Below are positions 1 through 10,495 of a stretch of 64,000 nucleotides of DNA, in pieces. Location: the NCBI GenBank assembly GCA_037693485.1, contig CM075353.1:6830001-6894000 (forward strand). Direction: 5' to 3'. Below the pieces are notes generated by a model. That model saw only the letters and a program-made list of their open reading frames with translations, did not search any database and was not told where the DNA came from. How positions within the stretch are numbered: the first letter of the stretch is position 1; each line of letters opens with the position of its first letter. This stretch comes from Kitagawia praeruptora. Its lineage: Eukaryota > Streptophyta > Magnoliopsida > Apiales > Apiaceae. The translations under genes and the position numbers were made by a program.

Positions 1-235
1 TGACCCGAAACCCAACATGAACCCGGTAGATACGGGTTATGGTTAAGAAAAAATCAACCCGAAACAACCAGGTACAATCTAACCGGACCCAAAACCCGAA
101 ATTGTCACCCCTATTACATGTACTTCTTGATTCCAGTGGTCCCACACTTGCAATACTACTACATCTCAGACTCAGCTCGTGTGCGTCATTGCTCGGCTTA
201 TGGTGGCCTCACTTGGCTACCTTTTTTTTTTTTTT

Positions 236-1339
236 GGATGAAGGAGCACAAACACCCCTATATCATTAGGTGTAGGATTAGAAAAATTCCTCTAATTTAG
301 AATGATCAAATACCCTCTTGATGTGTGAATTGATGGTTGAAAAACATCCTTATAGTTAAATTTTTCTTAACCATAATTAATAGTAATTTCATATTTTTAA
401 AAACAATCAGTATTGGTAGTTTTATATATTTTTTTATTTTGTAACAATCATGTTCATTAGTATTAATATTACAAATACAAAATTGTCAAAAATTAGAATA
501 TTAATATTATAAATACAAGTCTCTATTTAGCAAAAAAAAAAAATGCAATTCTCTATTTTTTTATTTAGATTTTCTTTTCCTACTTTTTCATCCATTCGCG
601 GTCATACTAATTTTGTATTCACGTGGGCATTAAGTTAGGAATCGGTAGCATTATCGTGTTTTGTTACTTTTGCTGTACAAATTAATTTTATTTTATAATT
701 TATTACTTCTTAAGTTCTTTTAGATGTGTATGAGCAAAGCCTCTATTTCGAATGAATAATTCTAACACTGTATAATGAGTATATATAGACCCTTATAACT
801 TGTGCGCTACACAATTTTTTTAATTAATCAACCACGTTAATTAATTAAGTCGGTGACAAAAAATCCGTAAATAAAATGAAATTGATTTTATCGAATCAAT
901 TACTAAATTCAAATTAATTTGAGCAACATCATAATAAAAGAACTTAGGAAGTAAAAATTATAAAACAAAATTAATTTAAACAGCAAAAGTAACAAAACAT
1001 ATATGAAAATGGTAACAATTCCTATCTTAATGCCCACATGAATACAACACTAGTATGGTTGGGAATAGGGAGGAAAAATCTAAATAGAAAAGATAGAGAA
1101 TTGTATTTATAATATTAAAATTCATTTTTTGACATTTAGATATTTGTAATATTAATATTAATGTACATAAATGTTATAAAAAAATTACTACAAAACTTGC
1201 AATACTATTTTTTTTAAAAATCCAAGGATGTTTTTAAACCATAAATTCACACATCAAAATTGTATTTGATCCTTTCTAAATTAGAGGGATCTATCCACTC
1301 CTACACCAATATCATGGGAGTATTTTTGCTCATTAACCC
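236..1339. mobile_element. MULE-like MITE, giant palindrome
   Basis: The left arm (236 to about 725) is repeated in reverse complement as the right arm (about 935 to 1339), so most of this 1.1-kb element can fold on itself around a loop of roughly 200 bp. The ends are GGATGAAGGAGCAC on the left and, reading inward from the right, GGGTTAATGAGCAA. Nine T residues flank both sides (227-235 and 1340-1348), which fits a 9-bp target duplication as made by Mutator-like transposases. There is no transposase ORF, so it is non-autonomous. The T9 duplication is weak evidence because the left tract is longer than nine. The family name is inferred from TSD length and end shape. Confidence 0.7.
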
Positions 1340-1348
1340 TTTTTTTTT

Positions 1349-1801
1349 ATCGCTTTACAGTTTTGAGCTCGCTTGTGTTTTTTAGCACATATTTACTTCG
1401 CATATTTACTTTACATTCTTCTTTTTCAAAATTTACTTTCATGGGCCCGCATACTTGTAGGGATTTACCGTATTCTCTTACCGGGACATCATCTAGCCAT
1501 GTGCCATCCTCTGTACTAGTGGTCGCTCCGTTGGTCCTTTTATTTTTGATGCCATGCAAATTGCAAAGTGTGTGAACCCACTAGGCCACTACATCTACAT
1601 TAGCCTCCGTATATACATGCACATACTACAATTGTAGCTCCGCAAAACTACTTACATTTTAAATATAATAATAATAAATATTGGTCATGGATTCACGTTG
1701 TTAAGAATAATTTTCGTAATTGAACTATTTGTATTATAAAAATACAGATATAAAAAAGTCCAAAATCATTCTTAAGATATTTTCCGTAATTGATTGATTA
1801 G
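1349..1801. other. Intergenic, no gene seen
   Basis: AT-rich DNA with two overlapping antiparallel 70-codon ORFs (1347-1575) that have no recognisable domain and look like chance frames. No repeat structure was identified beyond the flanking elements. Confidence 0.5.
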
Positions 1802-2346
1802 TGTTAAGTAACCAACTCATCTAAAACCTTAAGGTGTTAGAGGGAGGCCTTATATGGATCTTATATTATATTCTAACACTCCCCCTCGAAAGCCCATTTT
1901 GGGTCGAAGAGTGGATCACGGGCGCCCATCTTTGGGGCATAAATTTGCCTTCGTGTCCGAAATAAATTGTGAGAATATTGGGGGTGGCAGGGAGTCGAAC
2001 CTGAGTCTCCCGCCAACCTGAGCTCTGATACCATGTTAAGTAACCAACTCATCTAAAACCTTAAGGTGTTAGAGGGAGGCCTTATATGGATCTTATATTA
2101 TATTCTAACACTCCCCCTCACTCGAAAGCCCATTTTTGGGTCGAAGAGTGGATCACGGGCGCTCATCTTTGGAGCATAACTTGCCTTTCGTGTCCATATT
2201 AAATATTGAGAATATTGGGGGTCGCGGAGAGTCGAATCTGGGACCTCTGTGTGCCTGAACTCTGATACCATGTTAAGTAACCAACTCATCTAAAACCTTA
2301 AGGTGTTAGAGGGAGGCCTTATATGAATATTATATTATATTCTAAA
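1802..2346 (-). mobile_element. TRIM-type miniature LTR retrotransposon, three LTRs
   Basis: Three near-identical 77-bp direct repeats lie at 1802-1878, 2034-2110 and 2271-2346. On the minus strand each begins TGTTAGAAT and ends CTTAACA. Each is preceded by a polypurine GAGGGGGAG tract. The two right-hand copies are followed by TGGTATCAGAGC, the standard primer site for initiator Met-tRNA. The two internal parts are only about 155-160 bp and carry no coding sequence. This is the layout of terminal-repeat retrotransposons in miniature (TRIM or SMART), moved in trans by an autonomous element. The LTR-internal-LTR-internal-LTR arrangement suggests recombination between two copies. The leftmost-in-sense LTR (2271-2346) has lost its terminal CA. 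No clear TSD was found. Confidence 0.8.
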
Positions 2347-3112
2347 AGAAATGAAATGGAATTTGAATAAGAATATAGTTAATTGTTTAAATTTTCATTA
2401 GCTACATCATTTCATTCCTAACCACCTAAACTAAAGTTTAAACACACTATTTTGAAAAGAAATGATCCATTCTCCCTCAAACCTATTTTCTTCCCAAATC
2501 CTATCATACAAAATTGCATCCACTCATTTTTTTTTAAATCTCACCTCTCATATTCATTGTATTCTTTTAATTTCTATTCATTCCATTCCATTCCATTCTA
2601 TTCTCCCTAACCAAACACAACCATACAGTATAGTAATAACCATGTTATGACAATTGTAGGAGCAGCGGCATGATTGTTCATGCTCACCTAGTCATGCTGC
2701 AAACAGCAAACTTGAAGTGCTTTTTTGATATATTTTGAATTTCTTTTGCGGCAGCATACCATTTCCTTTAAAAAACAATTATCCAAAACTACGAACTCAA
2801 AATTTTATCTCTAGTTTTTATTTGCAAATAAACAATTGTCTCCAACACAGTTAAAAGATCAATTTATAACCTAATACAGCATGTATCAACCAATTGCGTA
2901 ATTTGAAAAGAAAAAAAAAGTTGATTGATCAAATTTCTTTCTTTTTTTGTTAAATAAAAATAAATAATTTAATCATATTAACTAATAACCTAACTTAAAA
3001 AATCATGATTAAATAAATAAACTCTTTTCCTGAAATATAATAAAAAATTATAAATTGAATAACAATTTCCCATATCAAAACCAACGGATCAAGATACTTA
3101 AATGCAAAAGCT
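2347..3112. other. Intergenic; possible degraded MITE
   Basis: AT-rich, no gene. The stretch 2347-2640 contains ATTCCATTCCATTC-type runs and a CTCCCTAACCAAACACAACC end that resemble the Tourist-type element at 6312-6641, so a decayed relative is possible. The matching left end is not visible. The remainder (2650-3112) shows nothing recognisable. Confidence 0.35.
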
Positions 3113-4192
3113 ATAAAAAGTAGGGGTGAGCAATAGTCGGGTACTCGGGTTGGTCGGGTTGAAAGAACTTAACCACCCAACCCATATTTTACGGTTTTGA
3201 AATTTAACAACCCGTTACCATAATCGTTATCATTAGTACTAAAAAATACCGTTCAAATTATAACGGTTTAGTTTGGGCGGGTTGGGTTTTAAACCATTTA
3301 AAAAATTTTAAACTTGCAAACAATTAATCGACACAATTGTACAATACATCAATGGACTGACATCACAAAATATCATCAAAATCTGGTAATTAAGTTACAA
3401 AGTCTTACGAACGCTAAATAACATACAAAGTCTCATAAAATATATTCATACATCACCATTCAAAGTCTTACATAATTAAAAATAAATTAAAAATTGAATA
3501 TAAAATGCACAAGCCTTCAACTTGTCACCTCTTTCAACAAGACTTGAAACATTAACAAAAAATTATAAAACAAACATTAGAACTCAGAACCATGATGCAT
3601 GATTATGATAGATTTTTTCAACACATACATACTTATGATAGATTCTTAAACTGTACAAGCATCTTTGGAAGTAATAAGTAATAAGTATGATAGATTCCAA
3701 GTTTATACCAATCAAAAAGTAATAAATTTTCAATAACCAATCAATAAGTAATAAATTTTCAATAACCAATCAATAAGTAATAGTTTTCAATATCAGGATA
3801 GGAAGAGCAGCCACCCCTGGGCATGCTTTTAAAAGTTGAGAATGTCACCAAACTAGCTCGTAGATGGCTGTTTATAAACTAATCAAATAGCAATTCAACC
3901 CGACAAGATATGATCATGCCTGAAAGTAATAAGTTTACATATGTGATATTGTAACTTGTATGCACATTCTTTTTCTTTTTATATAATTATATATTAATTA
4001 TTAATTTGAATTATATTTTTAAATAATAATAATAATAATAAATTAATATATATTATTATATATTCAGGTGGAACGGGTTATATTGATCGGGTTGACAAGG
4101 CAAACCGAACACAACCATTAGTTTTCGATTTTTAAAAAATCGAAACCATTATCGACCTGAACCGTTACAAAACTGTAATTTCTGGGTTGGGT

Positions 4193-4732
4193 AGAGCTGG
4201 CAATTCGTGTCGTGTCGTGTACTTTCGTGTCGTGTACTTTCATGTTTCGTGTACCAAGTGGCCAAAACGAAAACAAAACGAAATAAATTCGTGTACTCAA
4301 ATTCTGAAACGAACACGAAACGAAACATTTCGTGTAAACACGAAACGAAACGAAAAGTACGCGAAATATTTCCGTTAACACGAAAATGAAACGAAAACCG
4401 TGTACTTTTCGTGTACTTTTCGTGTACTTTTCGTGTACTTTTCGTGTACTTTCCGTGTATTTTCTATTTATTTTGTAAAAAAGTTAAATATGTAATATTT
4501 ATTTATAATATATATTTATATAATTTAAAATACTTATTTAAATATTTATTTATTTCGTGTATTTTCGTGTCGTGTACCTAATGGTAAATCCGAAATCGAT
4601 ACTAAATTCGCTCGTATACTTTCGTGTTCGTGTATTTTCTTGTTCGTGTACCGAAAAGGTCAACCCAAACCCGTAATTTTCGTATCGTTTTCGTGTCGTG
4701 TTTTCATGTCGTGTCCAAAATTGCCGGCTCTA
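4193..4732. mobile_element. hAT-type MITE nested in another hAT element
   Basis: The inverted ends are (T)AGAGCTGGCAATT and, from the right, TAGAGCCGGCAATT, matching the hAT end consensus. GGTTGGGT is repeated at 4185-4192 and 4733-4740 as an 8-bp target duplication (or 7 bp if the terminal T belongs to the element). The body is unusual: it is built from CGTGTCGTGT and TTTCGTGTAC words on one side and ACGAAACGAAA words on the other. No coding capacity; ORFs across it are chance reads of the simple repeats. Confidence 0.85.
4399..4463. repeat. Short tandem repeat, CGTGTACTTTT unit
   Basis: About six tandem copies of an 11-bp unit CGTGTACTTTT inside the inner hAT element. The last copies diverge (TTCCGTGTATTTT). 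There are no spacers, so this is a minisatellite and not a CRISPR-like array. Confidence 0.85.
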
Positions 4733-4979
4733 GGTTGGGTGGTTTGAATCGGACGATTTGGGCTTGGAAAATTTGGCTCACTTCTAATAAAAAGGGTCAT
4801 TTCCTTTTAAACACAAAACCCTAGCAACAAGCAAGAATATAAATTTTCTCGTTCACTATAAAATTTTACCATATTGTTCTTGACTTCTTGGGCTTCAAAT
4901 CCAACGGTGGAGATTGTAATTCAATTACTCTAAAGAGGTGCATTCTGCCCTGTTATCTTTAATTGCAAAGTTTTAAACT

Positions 4980-5172
4980 TTTCTTGAATATTTGTGTTTT
5001 TTTTCATTATTGAGCAAGATTGTAGCTGTTTGATTGAATCTTGATGGGTAGAAGAGATTATACTTGTGTAGCTGTTTAATTTATCATTGTTGAGCAAGAG
5101 TGTAGCTGTTTGATCACTTTGATGGTTAAAGATTGATTCTTGATATGTAGAAAAGATTATACTTCTGTGCCC
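4980..5172. repeat. Imperfect direct duplication upstream of Copia gag remnant
   Basis: The words TTGAGCAAGATTGTAGCTGTTTG and TGGGTAGAAGAGATTATACTT occur at about 5010-5070. They recur in slightly altered form at about 5090-5165 (GAGCAAGAGTGTAGCTGTTTG, ATGTAGAAAAGATTATACTT). The spacing is about 80-100 bp. The stretch 4795-5256 has no other visible feature; it may be leader sequence of the Copia remnant that follows. Confidence 0.6.
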
Positions 5173-5256
5173 ACTTAAAAATTTGTCGATTTTCGAAGAA
5201 AGATTGGTAATTTGACTTATCTTGGTTTCTTGAATTGGGTGTTCGTGTTGTCGAAG

Positions 5257-6867
5257 ATGGATGATGAAAGTAACGATAACAATATGTTTATACTGAATTC
5301 GGAAAATTATTGGACTTGGAAAACCCGTATGGAAGATCTCTTGTGTGTTAGGGAATTGTATGAAACTATTGAGTCGAAAGATGCGGTGGATGGTATTGAT
5401 GAACGAGAATGGAAATATTTGAATCGTAAGGCAGTGGCTATAATTAGGCAGTTTGTTGATGATAGTGTGTATCAGAATGTGGCTAATTATACGAATGCGT
5501 TTGAGCTTTGGAGTAAACTTGAGAGTATGTATTCGTCAAAAAAAAAAAAACTTGAGAGTATGTATGGACGGAAGAGCGTTATGAGTCAAGTTTTCATGAT
5601 GAGAAAGCTTTCGAATTTGAAGTACAAAGATGGTGAGAGCATGGGATTGTACTTGAGTAATTTTCAACTCTTGGTTAATGAATTAATTGGATCGAAGGTG
5701 AACCTGGATGATGAATTGCAGGCTTCTTTACTGTTGACATCGCTTCCTTATAGTTATGATATGATAGTTTTGTTACTTTGTTGAGTAATTCTGCTCCGAG
5801 TGGCAAGTTGACAATGGAGATCGTCAAAGGTAGTCTTTTGGTTGAAGAGGCTACAAGAAGAGATTTGAGTTCGTCGAGCAAATTCGGAGCTGATATGGTT
5901 CACGACCGAAGCAGGGGAATGATCAAGAATGGAGATGCTTGTAATAGAGACAAGTCTAGGGGAAGATCAAACTCAAACTTAAAGAGTAAAGTGATTTGTT
6001 ACCATTGCCAAAATCTGGGTCATATTAAAAAATTCTGTCCAACAATGAAAAGAAATAAGGATCATGGTGAGGTACGCAAGCAATAGTCAGATGAAATATG
6101 GAACAACCTCAGTTGTAACTAGTAAGGATTTGTTATTTTCCTTTGGTGATCCAGGTTGTTTGTGTCTTGTTTTCTTAATTATAATTCTACTTGGCAATTG
6201 ATTCAGATGCTTCATATCATGTTACTTCAGACATAGAGTACCTTGCGTCCTTCAATAGTGGTGATTATGGTCACGTGAAGATGGAAAATGAAGGCTTATC
6301 TAAGAGACTAAGGCTATGTTCACTTGGATTGAATGGAATGAGGGGAGAATGGAATGAAATTTATACTATTATTTGGGGGAGATTGGGGAAAGTGTTTATA
6401 AATTTCATTCCTTGCTTCATTCCTCTCCAAATAATTTGAACTAGAATTCTAACCCACATGTTTTGGAAGGAATGCTCCATTCCCAATCTTCATCATTTTC
6501 CTTACAATCTTCATCATAAAAAACTTCTTATCCCTCATATTTGTTCATTATTTCCCTCAATATCCCTCTTTCTTCATAAATTTTGTTTACAATTTTCATT
6601 CCATTCCTACCTCATTCTATTCTTTCCAAGTGAACACACCCTAAGGCTGTTGGCATGGGTACAGTGTGTTTGGAGATTTTCTCACAGACTAGTGTTGATA
6701 GGTCATAAATATGTCCTGTGTATGAGGTTATATTTGATTTCTACTGGGGTGCTTGATGATGATGGTTAAGCAGTAACTTTATTGATGAAAAAAGGAAGCT
6801 GACCTAAGGTGATCAGATCATCGTCGAGGCCACGAAACAGAGAACTTTATATTTCATGCTAATTTTT
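5257..6867 (+). pseudogene. Copia gag-protease remnant (broken)
   Basis: The first segment (ATG 5257, to 5784) reads as a Copia gag with the NYWTWKTRMEDLL and FELWSKLESMY signatures. A local duplication of LESMY lies around a poly-A run (5520-5560). A frameshift near 5770 moves the reading to a second segment, which holds a CCHC zinc knuckle CYHCQNLGHIKKFC. Another break leads to the aspartic-protease region, IDSDASYHVT at about 6197, where the usual Asp-Ser-Gly active-site triad reads Asp-Ser-Asp. A Tourist MITE at 6312-6641 splits it. Beyond the MITE the pre-integrase segment resumes (GMGTVCLEI, YLISTGVLDDDG, to about 6770-6867). No integrase, reverse transcriptase or LTRs were found. It cannot make a functional polyprotein. 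Confidence 0.8.
6312..6641. mobile_element. Tourist/Harbinger-type MITE inside Copia remnant
   Basis: 330-bp element with inverted ends GGCTATGTTCACTTGG and, from the right, GGGTGTGTTCACTTGG. It is flanked on both sides by TAA (6309-6311 and 6642-6644), the 3-bp duplication made by PIF/Harbinger transposases. Coding similarity to Copia stops exactly at its left edge and resumes at its right edge, which confirms the insertion. No transposase is present. Confidence 0.85.
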
Positions 6868-8511
6868 GTAAAGGAGAAGCACAATTTTAATATCTGCATT
6901 TTGTTTGAGATAAGTTGTACGGATTTTTATGCCCTAGCTAGAATTGTTATTATTATTGCCAAGTGTTTGCCTAGAATAATTGATGCAATCTGAGGGTTCC
7001 TCATGACAAATCTGCGTCCCTTCATCAAATACTGATCTGATTACATTGTGAAAACTATCCTTGCAGTTGAACTATTAAGCGAACAGATAAAAAAGCACAA
7101 CTTGTTTGGAGTTTTGCCAGTAGCACTATTGTTTTTCTAGCTGCATGCAGCCATTATTATTATTTTGTTCATGGTGTTGTAGATTGTAGTTGTTCTTGTC
7201 ATTGCAGCTTCTAACAACTTGTATGATTACTTCTTCTGAAAATCTAAAATATAGACATTTTAGTGATTTTTCTGTCATGTTTTAATGTCTATTGCACACG
7301 ATGATCTTCAGTAATGTTGTTTAGCATTGCTCTTTCAGGATTTAAATCTACATATAAGCATAGGGTCTGAATGCCTATGTTAGACATGTAGTAACCATGT
7401 TGTGCTTGATATTGTCAGAATTGTAGTTCATGCACGCATTACTCTGCATTGCATGCCTACAAATATCAGATATAATTTGTCTTAACTTTTCATGCTGATA
7501 AATATAAGTTGGTAAAAATATACAACCCACTTATATTTCACGAAATAAGGCAGTATATAGACCAGTACTAAATTGCAATGCAACATTGACTTGCTGTCCA
7601 GGTTTGAACGGGAGATCTGTAGTATATTAAAGTAACCTGATAACCACAACACAACAGCAACAAGTGGAAGAATTTGAGGTACGCACTTTATCTATCTGAT
7701 ACATGTTTTAGTAATTTGATTACATTAGCAATCACTGCATAAATTAAAGTCCTGAATTATATTGGTAACCTGATCTATAGTTGCTATTTATTGACTTTCT
7801 AGCATTAGTATTAGATTTTTTTAAGCTTGTACTAATATATAACTTGGAGTAAAACTAGTGTTGGATTAGGGAAGATGTAATTGAAGATACGTATTCAAAT
7901 AACATCAGTAAAATTTACAATATTTGAGCTTTTTTCATCTCGATACATGGGTGGAATTGGCATTCTTGGTCCATTAAAGAGTAGTTCAAAAATATAAAAA
8001 CAACCTTTCTGTAGAAGAGCCTTTCAGTATGTTTCACTACTACAAGGCGCATTATGATACAAATGCTCCATTGGAGCCTAAATTAAAAAGGAATACAACT
8101 CTAAATTAAAATGTACCAGGTGGAAATATTACAAAATCATGTTGGGAATAATTTAGAAACAAGTGATGTTGTATAAACTAAGAATTGATGTAAAAGAAAT
8201 TATTTTTATTACTGTTAATTTTAATTTTAACATTGAGCATGACAAATTGTTGGAGGGACAAATTGTCGGCCTTGGATTGAGTCTGATTCAGAAAAGACAT
8301 TTGATCCATCTTAAGGTGCCTACTTATGATGATAAGACACCATGCAGTCCTTCAGTCTAGGTATGTTTATGTAAAATGATATGATAAGATGATTAGGGGA
8401 GTGATTGACATCTCTTAAGATACTCTAGGTATCTCACAATGTGTGTTTTTGATTTGTAGGATTTGCACAATATGTGCTCTTGATATCTCTTAAGATACTC
8501 TAGGAAACAAC
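6868..8511. other. Intergenic, no gene seen
   Basis: AT-rich DNA without a convincing ORF; a 65-codon frame at 8163-8360 has no recognisable feature. The 20-bp word ATCTCTTAAGATACTCTAGG occurs twice (about 8411 and 8484), a small direct duplication. Confidence 0.5.
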
Positions 8512-8664
8512 CAGTGGCGGAACCATAACTGGGGCTAATAATTTTTTTTCCTACCAGGTCTTATATTTTTTCAGGATTAAAAAGTAAATTTGTAACTGTT
8601 TTTGAGAGGTTAGCCGGGGCTGGAGTGGGGTAAGGCGGTCAAATCCCAGCCTGGTTCCGCACTG
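8512..8664. mobile_element. Short MITE with CAGTGGCGGAACC ends
   Basis: 153-bp element. The left end is CAGTGGCGGAACC and the right end, read inward, is CAGTGCGGAACCAGG. The inner arm words GGGGCT and AGCCCC also pair. The flanks share only CAAC, so a target duplication is not demonstrated. The superfamily is unassigned from sequence alone, though hAT-like is possible from the end shape. Confidence 0.55.
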
Positions 8665-9088
8665 TTAGCAACAATGCCAAATGTAATAGAGCTCAACTTC
8701 ATTGTGCTCTTGATTCCCTTCTCATATTGATTGCTAATAAATATAATTGTGGAAGGGTAGATGAGGTTTATTTTTTGTGTATCATATGAAGAAAGGTAGA
8801 TGAGGGTTTTATTTTTTGCCAATTATAAGGGTAGGTGAGACTGTTTTGTGTGTATGTGGTGGCTGATAAGTAATCCCAACAATTGTGACATATCTTGACC
8901 ACCATATTTTAAATTTTTGGCCATGCCTGTATTATAAAACACCTTATAGATTTGGATCTACAGCATAGTATAATCTAAAAATCTATCATGTATTGAAGTA
9001 TTGATATGCAGGATCTTTAATTTATATTCTATCTTTGCTGATACTTCACTTTAAACAACAAAAAATCATCATCATACTCAACTATCCT
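8665..9088. other. Intergenic, no gene seen
   Basis: AT-rich with GGGTAGATGAGG-type words repeated near 8755 and 8795. No coding sequence supported. Confidence 0.4.
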
Positions 9089-9103
9089 TGTGTCTTCCTT
9101 TTT

Positions 9104-9266
9104 TTTTTTTTTTTTTTTTTTTTAAGTAGGTAGGCTTATATGCCTTACAATTATTATCTGTTCTCAATAAATCTCGGGATGAGCAAGAATCGAACTCAGA
9201 CCAAGATAAGTTCTAATCACTTAAGCTATCTCAGTTCTAATCACTTAAGCTATCTCATCGCGCTCA
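9104..9266 (-). mobile_element. tRNA-derived SINE with duplicated A-box segment
   Basis: Read on the minus strand, a head with Pol III promoter-like boxes (GATAGCTTAAGTGATTAG and GAGTTCGATTC) is followed by a short body and an A-tail, seen as the T run from 9099. A 15-bp target duplication TGTGTCTTCCTTTTT flanks it exactly (9089-9103 and 9267-9281). Both the tail and the long TSD are hallmarks of LINE-driven retroposition. The A-box segment TTAAGTGATTAGAAC is present twice in tandem (about 9211-9256), so the head has been duplicated. No protein is encoded. Confidence 0.8.
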
Positions 9267-9281
9267 TGTGTCTTCCTTTTT

Positions 9282-10204
9282 CATGGAAAACAAATTATAT
9301 TTGTCAACGGAATGGATGTTAACAATGAAAAGAATTTTAATAATACTCTGAAAGGGGTGGAATGAATTTTAGCAGAACATATAATAAAAAATTCAAGTTT
9401 GAACTCGAGTTCTGAATAAGTCAAGTTCGAAAAGCCATAACTTGGAAACGTAAATCTGATAAATGTCCAAACTAGCTGTCCTGTATATCTTTTGGTCGAT
9501 ATAGACTCTCACAGCTAAACTGCTTATCAGGGAAAGGGTAGATGGGTTGCTGTGGTTGTATCATGTATGTAGTGGTTGATTATCATCCTGTGGTAGATAA
9601 GGTAATTCTAAACAATCATGGTGGAGAACTTTGAACTCTCATTTGAGTATTATTTGTTGGAGTAGTGCTAGGGATCCCAAATTTTTTTTTTTTAAAATTG
9701 TTCCCGAATATCAAATGTCATCTTTTAATTAGTAGTAGAGCTCATATGAATACATGCGACCTCTTTGTTTTTAAAATAAATATCCAATCAGATCTTGCCA
9801 ACTAAACTTTTGGAAACAGTTTTGATAATTTTTTTGGGAACTCTAGCATTTCTCTGTTTGTTGTACATGTATAATTATCCACGTGGTATATTTAAGCCTT
9901 TTAGTGCAATAATTGTGTAAATTTACAACCTTACAAACAAAAATCCCGTCACACTCAAGTACCCTACATGTAGTCCTTCCTTGTGGTGAGGAGCATTGCT
10001 GTTTCTATGGATTATCATATGATCGATTTAGCAAAAAAAGAACTGTATCATATGAATCGAAACCATACCGACAGCAGTGACTACATCTGTGGTTTTAAAG
10101 ACCCGAAAATGAAAGTAAAACAATGTACATGATGCATTATATCGAATGCAGTTGATATGTTGTTATATCTGGTTTTAAGGATTCAAAGGTTCGGATACTA
10201 ATGG
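9282..10204. other. Intergenic, no gene seen
   Basis: No ORF or repeat with clear ends. Small T and A tracts only. This DNA lies downstream (3' side) of the BAHD gene. Confidence 0.45.
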
Positions 10205-10312
10205 TGTAGCCGCGTAGGAATAAAAACACAACATACTCGGTATATCCCGCATAAGCAGGGTCAGGGGGGTAGGATAGTACGCAGCCTTGCCCCTACCCAA
10301 GGGGTTTTAATG
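10205..10312. repeat. SINE-like dispersed repeat fragment
   Basis: The words CATACTCGGTATATCCCGC, AGCAGGGTCAGGGGGG and TACGCAGCCTTGCCCCTACC occur in the order known from a widely dispersed plant SINE-type repeat. The ends are not visible and no target duplication was found. The assignment is from memory of the family and is tentative. Confidence 0.4.
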
Positions 10313-10495
10313 AAACGTGTAATAGATATTATCTTATCGCAAGATGATAAATTGATCCTCTGATCGATCTCTTTATATGCTTATAATCCGATATCGATGG
10401 ATTACTTTTACAGTTTTATTACACACCACACTTTAGATATCATTCCAGCCATTAGCTAGGATATCTTGACATTTCTTACATGAATGAAGGGCTGC

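Larger units (their letters stand above)
3121..4786. mobile_element. hAT-type non-autonomous element (outer)
   Basis: The terminal inverted repeats read TAGGGGTGAGCAA at the left and TAGAAGTGAGCCAA from the right. A perfect 8-bp target duplication ATAAAAAG flanks the element (3113-3120 and 4787-4794), the length made by hAT transposases. Without the inner insertion the element is about 1.12 kb. No transposase is encoded. It contains scattered CGGGTT/AACCCG motifs in both arms. A second hAT element sits inside it at 4193-4732. Confidence 0.85.

Noticed and set aside
4399..4463. Regularly repeated short units, CRISPR-like at first sight
   Set aside because: Units are directly adjacent with no spacers, and the setting is a plant transposon.
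4187..4824. ORFs rich in Arg/Asn/Lys/Thr or Val/Ser/Phe
   Set aside because: Products of the CGTGTAC and ACGAAA simple repeats in the inner hAT element.
7600..7690. Possible short exon before a GTACGCAC donor-like site
   Set aside because: No matching second exon, no reading frame and no similarity recognised.
9150..9260. tRNA-like Pol III boxes
   Set aside because: No cloverleaf; the A-tail and 15-bp target duplication show a SINE, not a tRNA gene.
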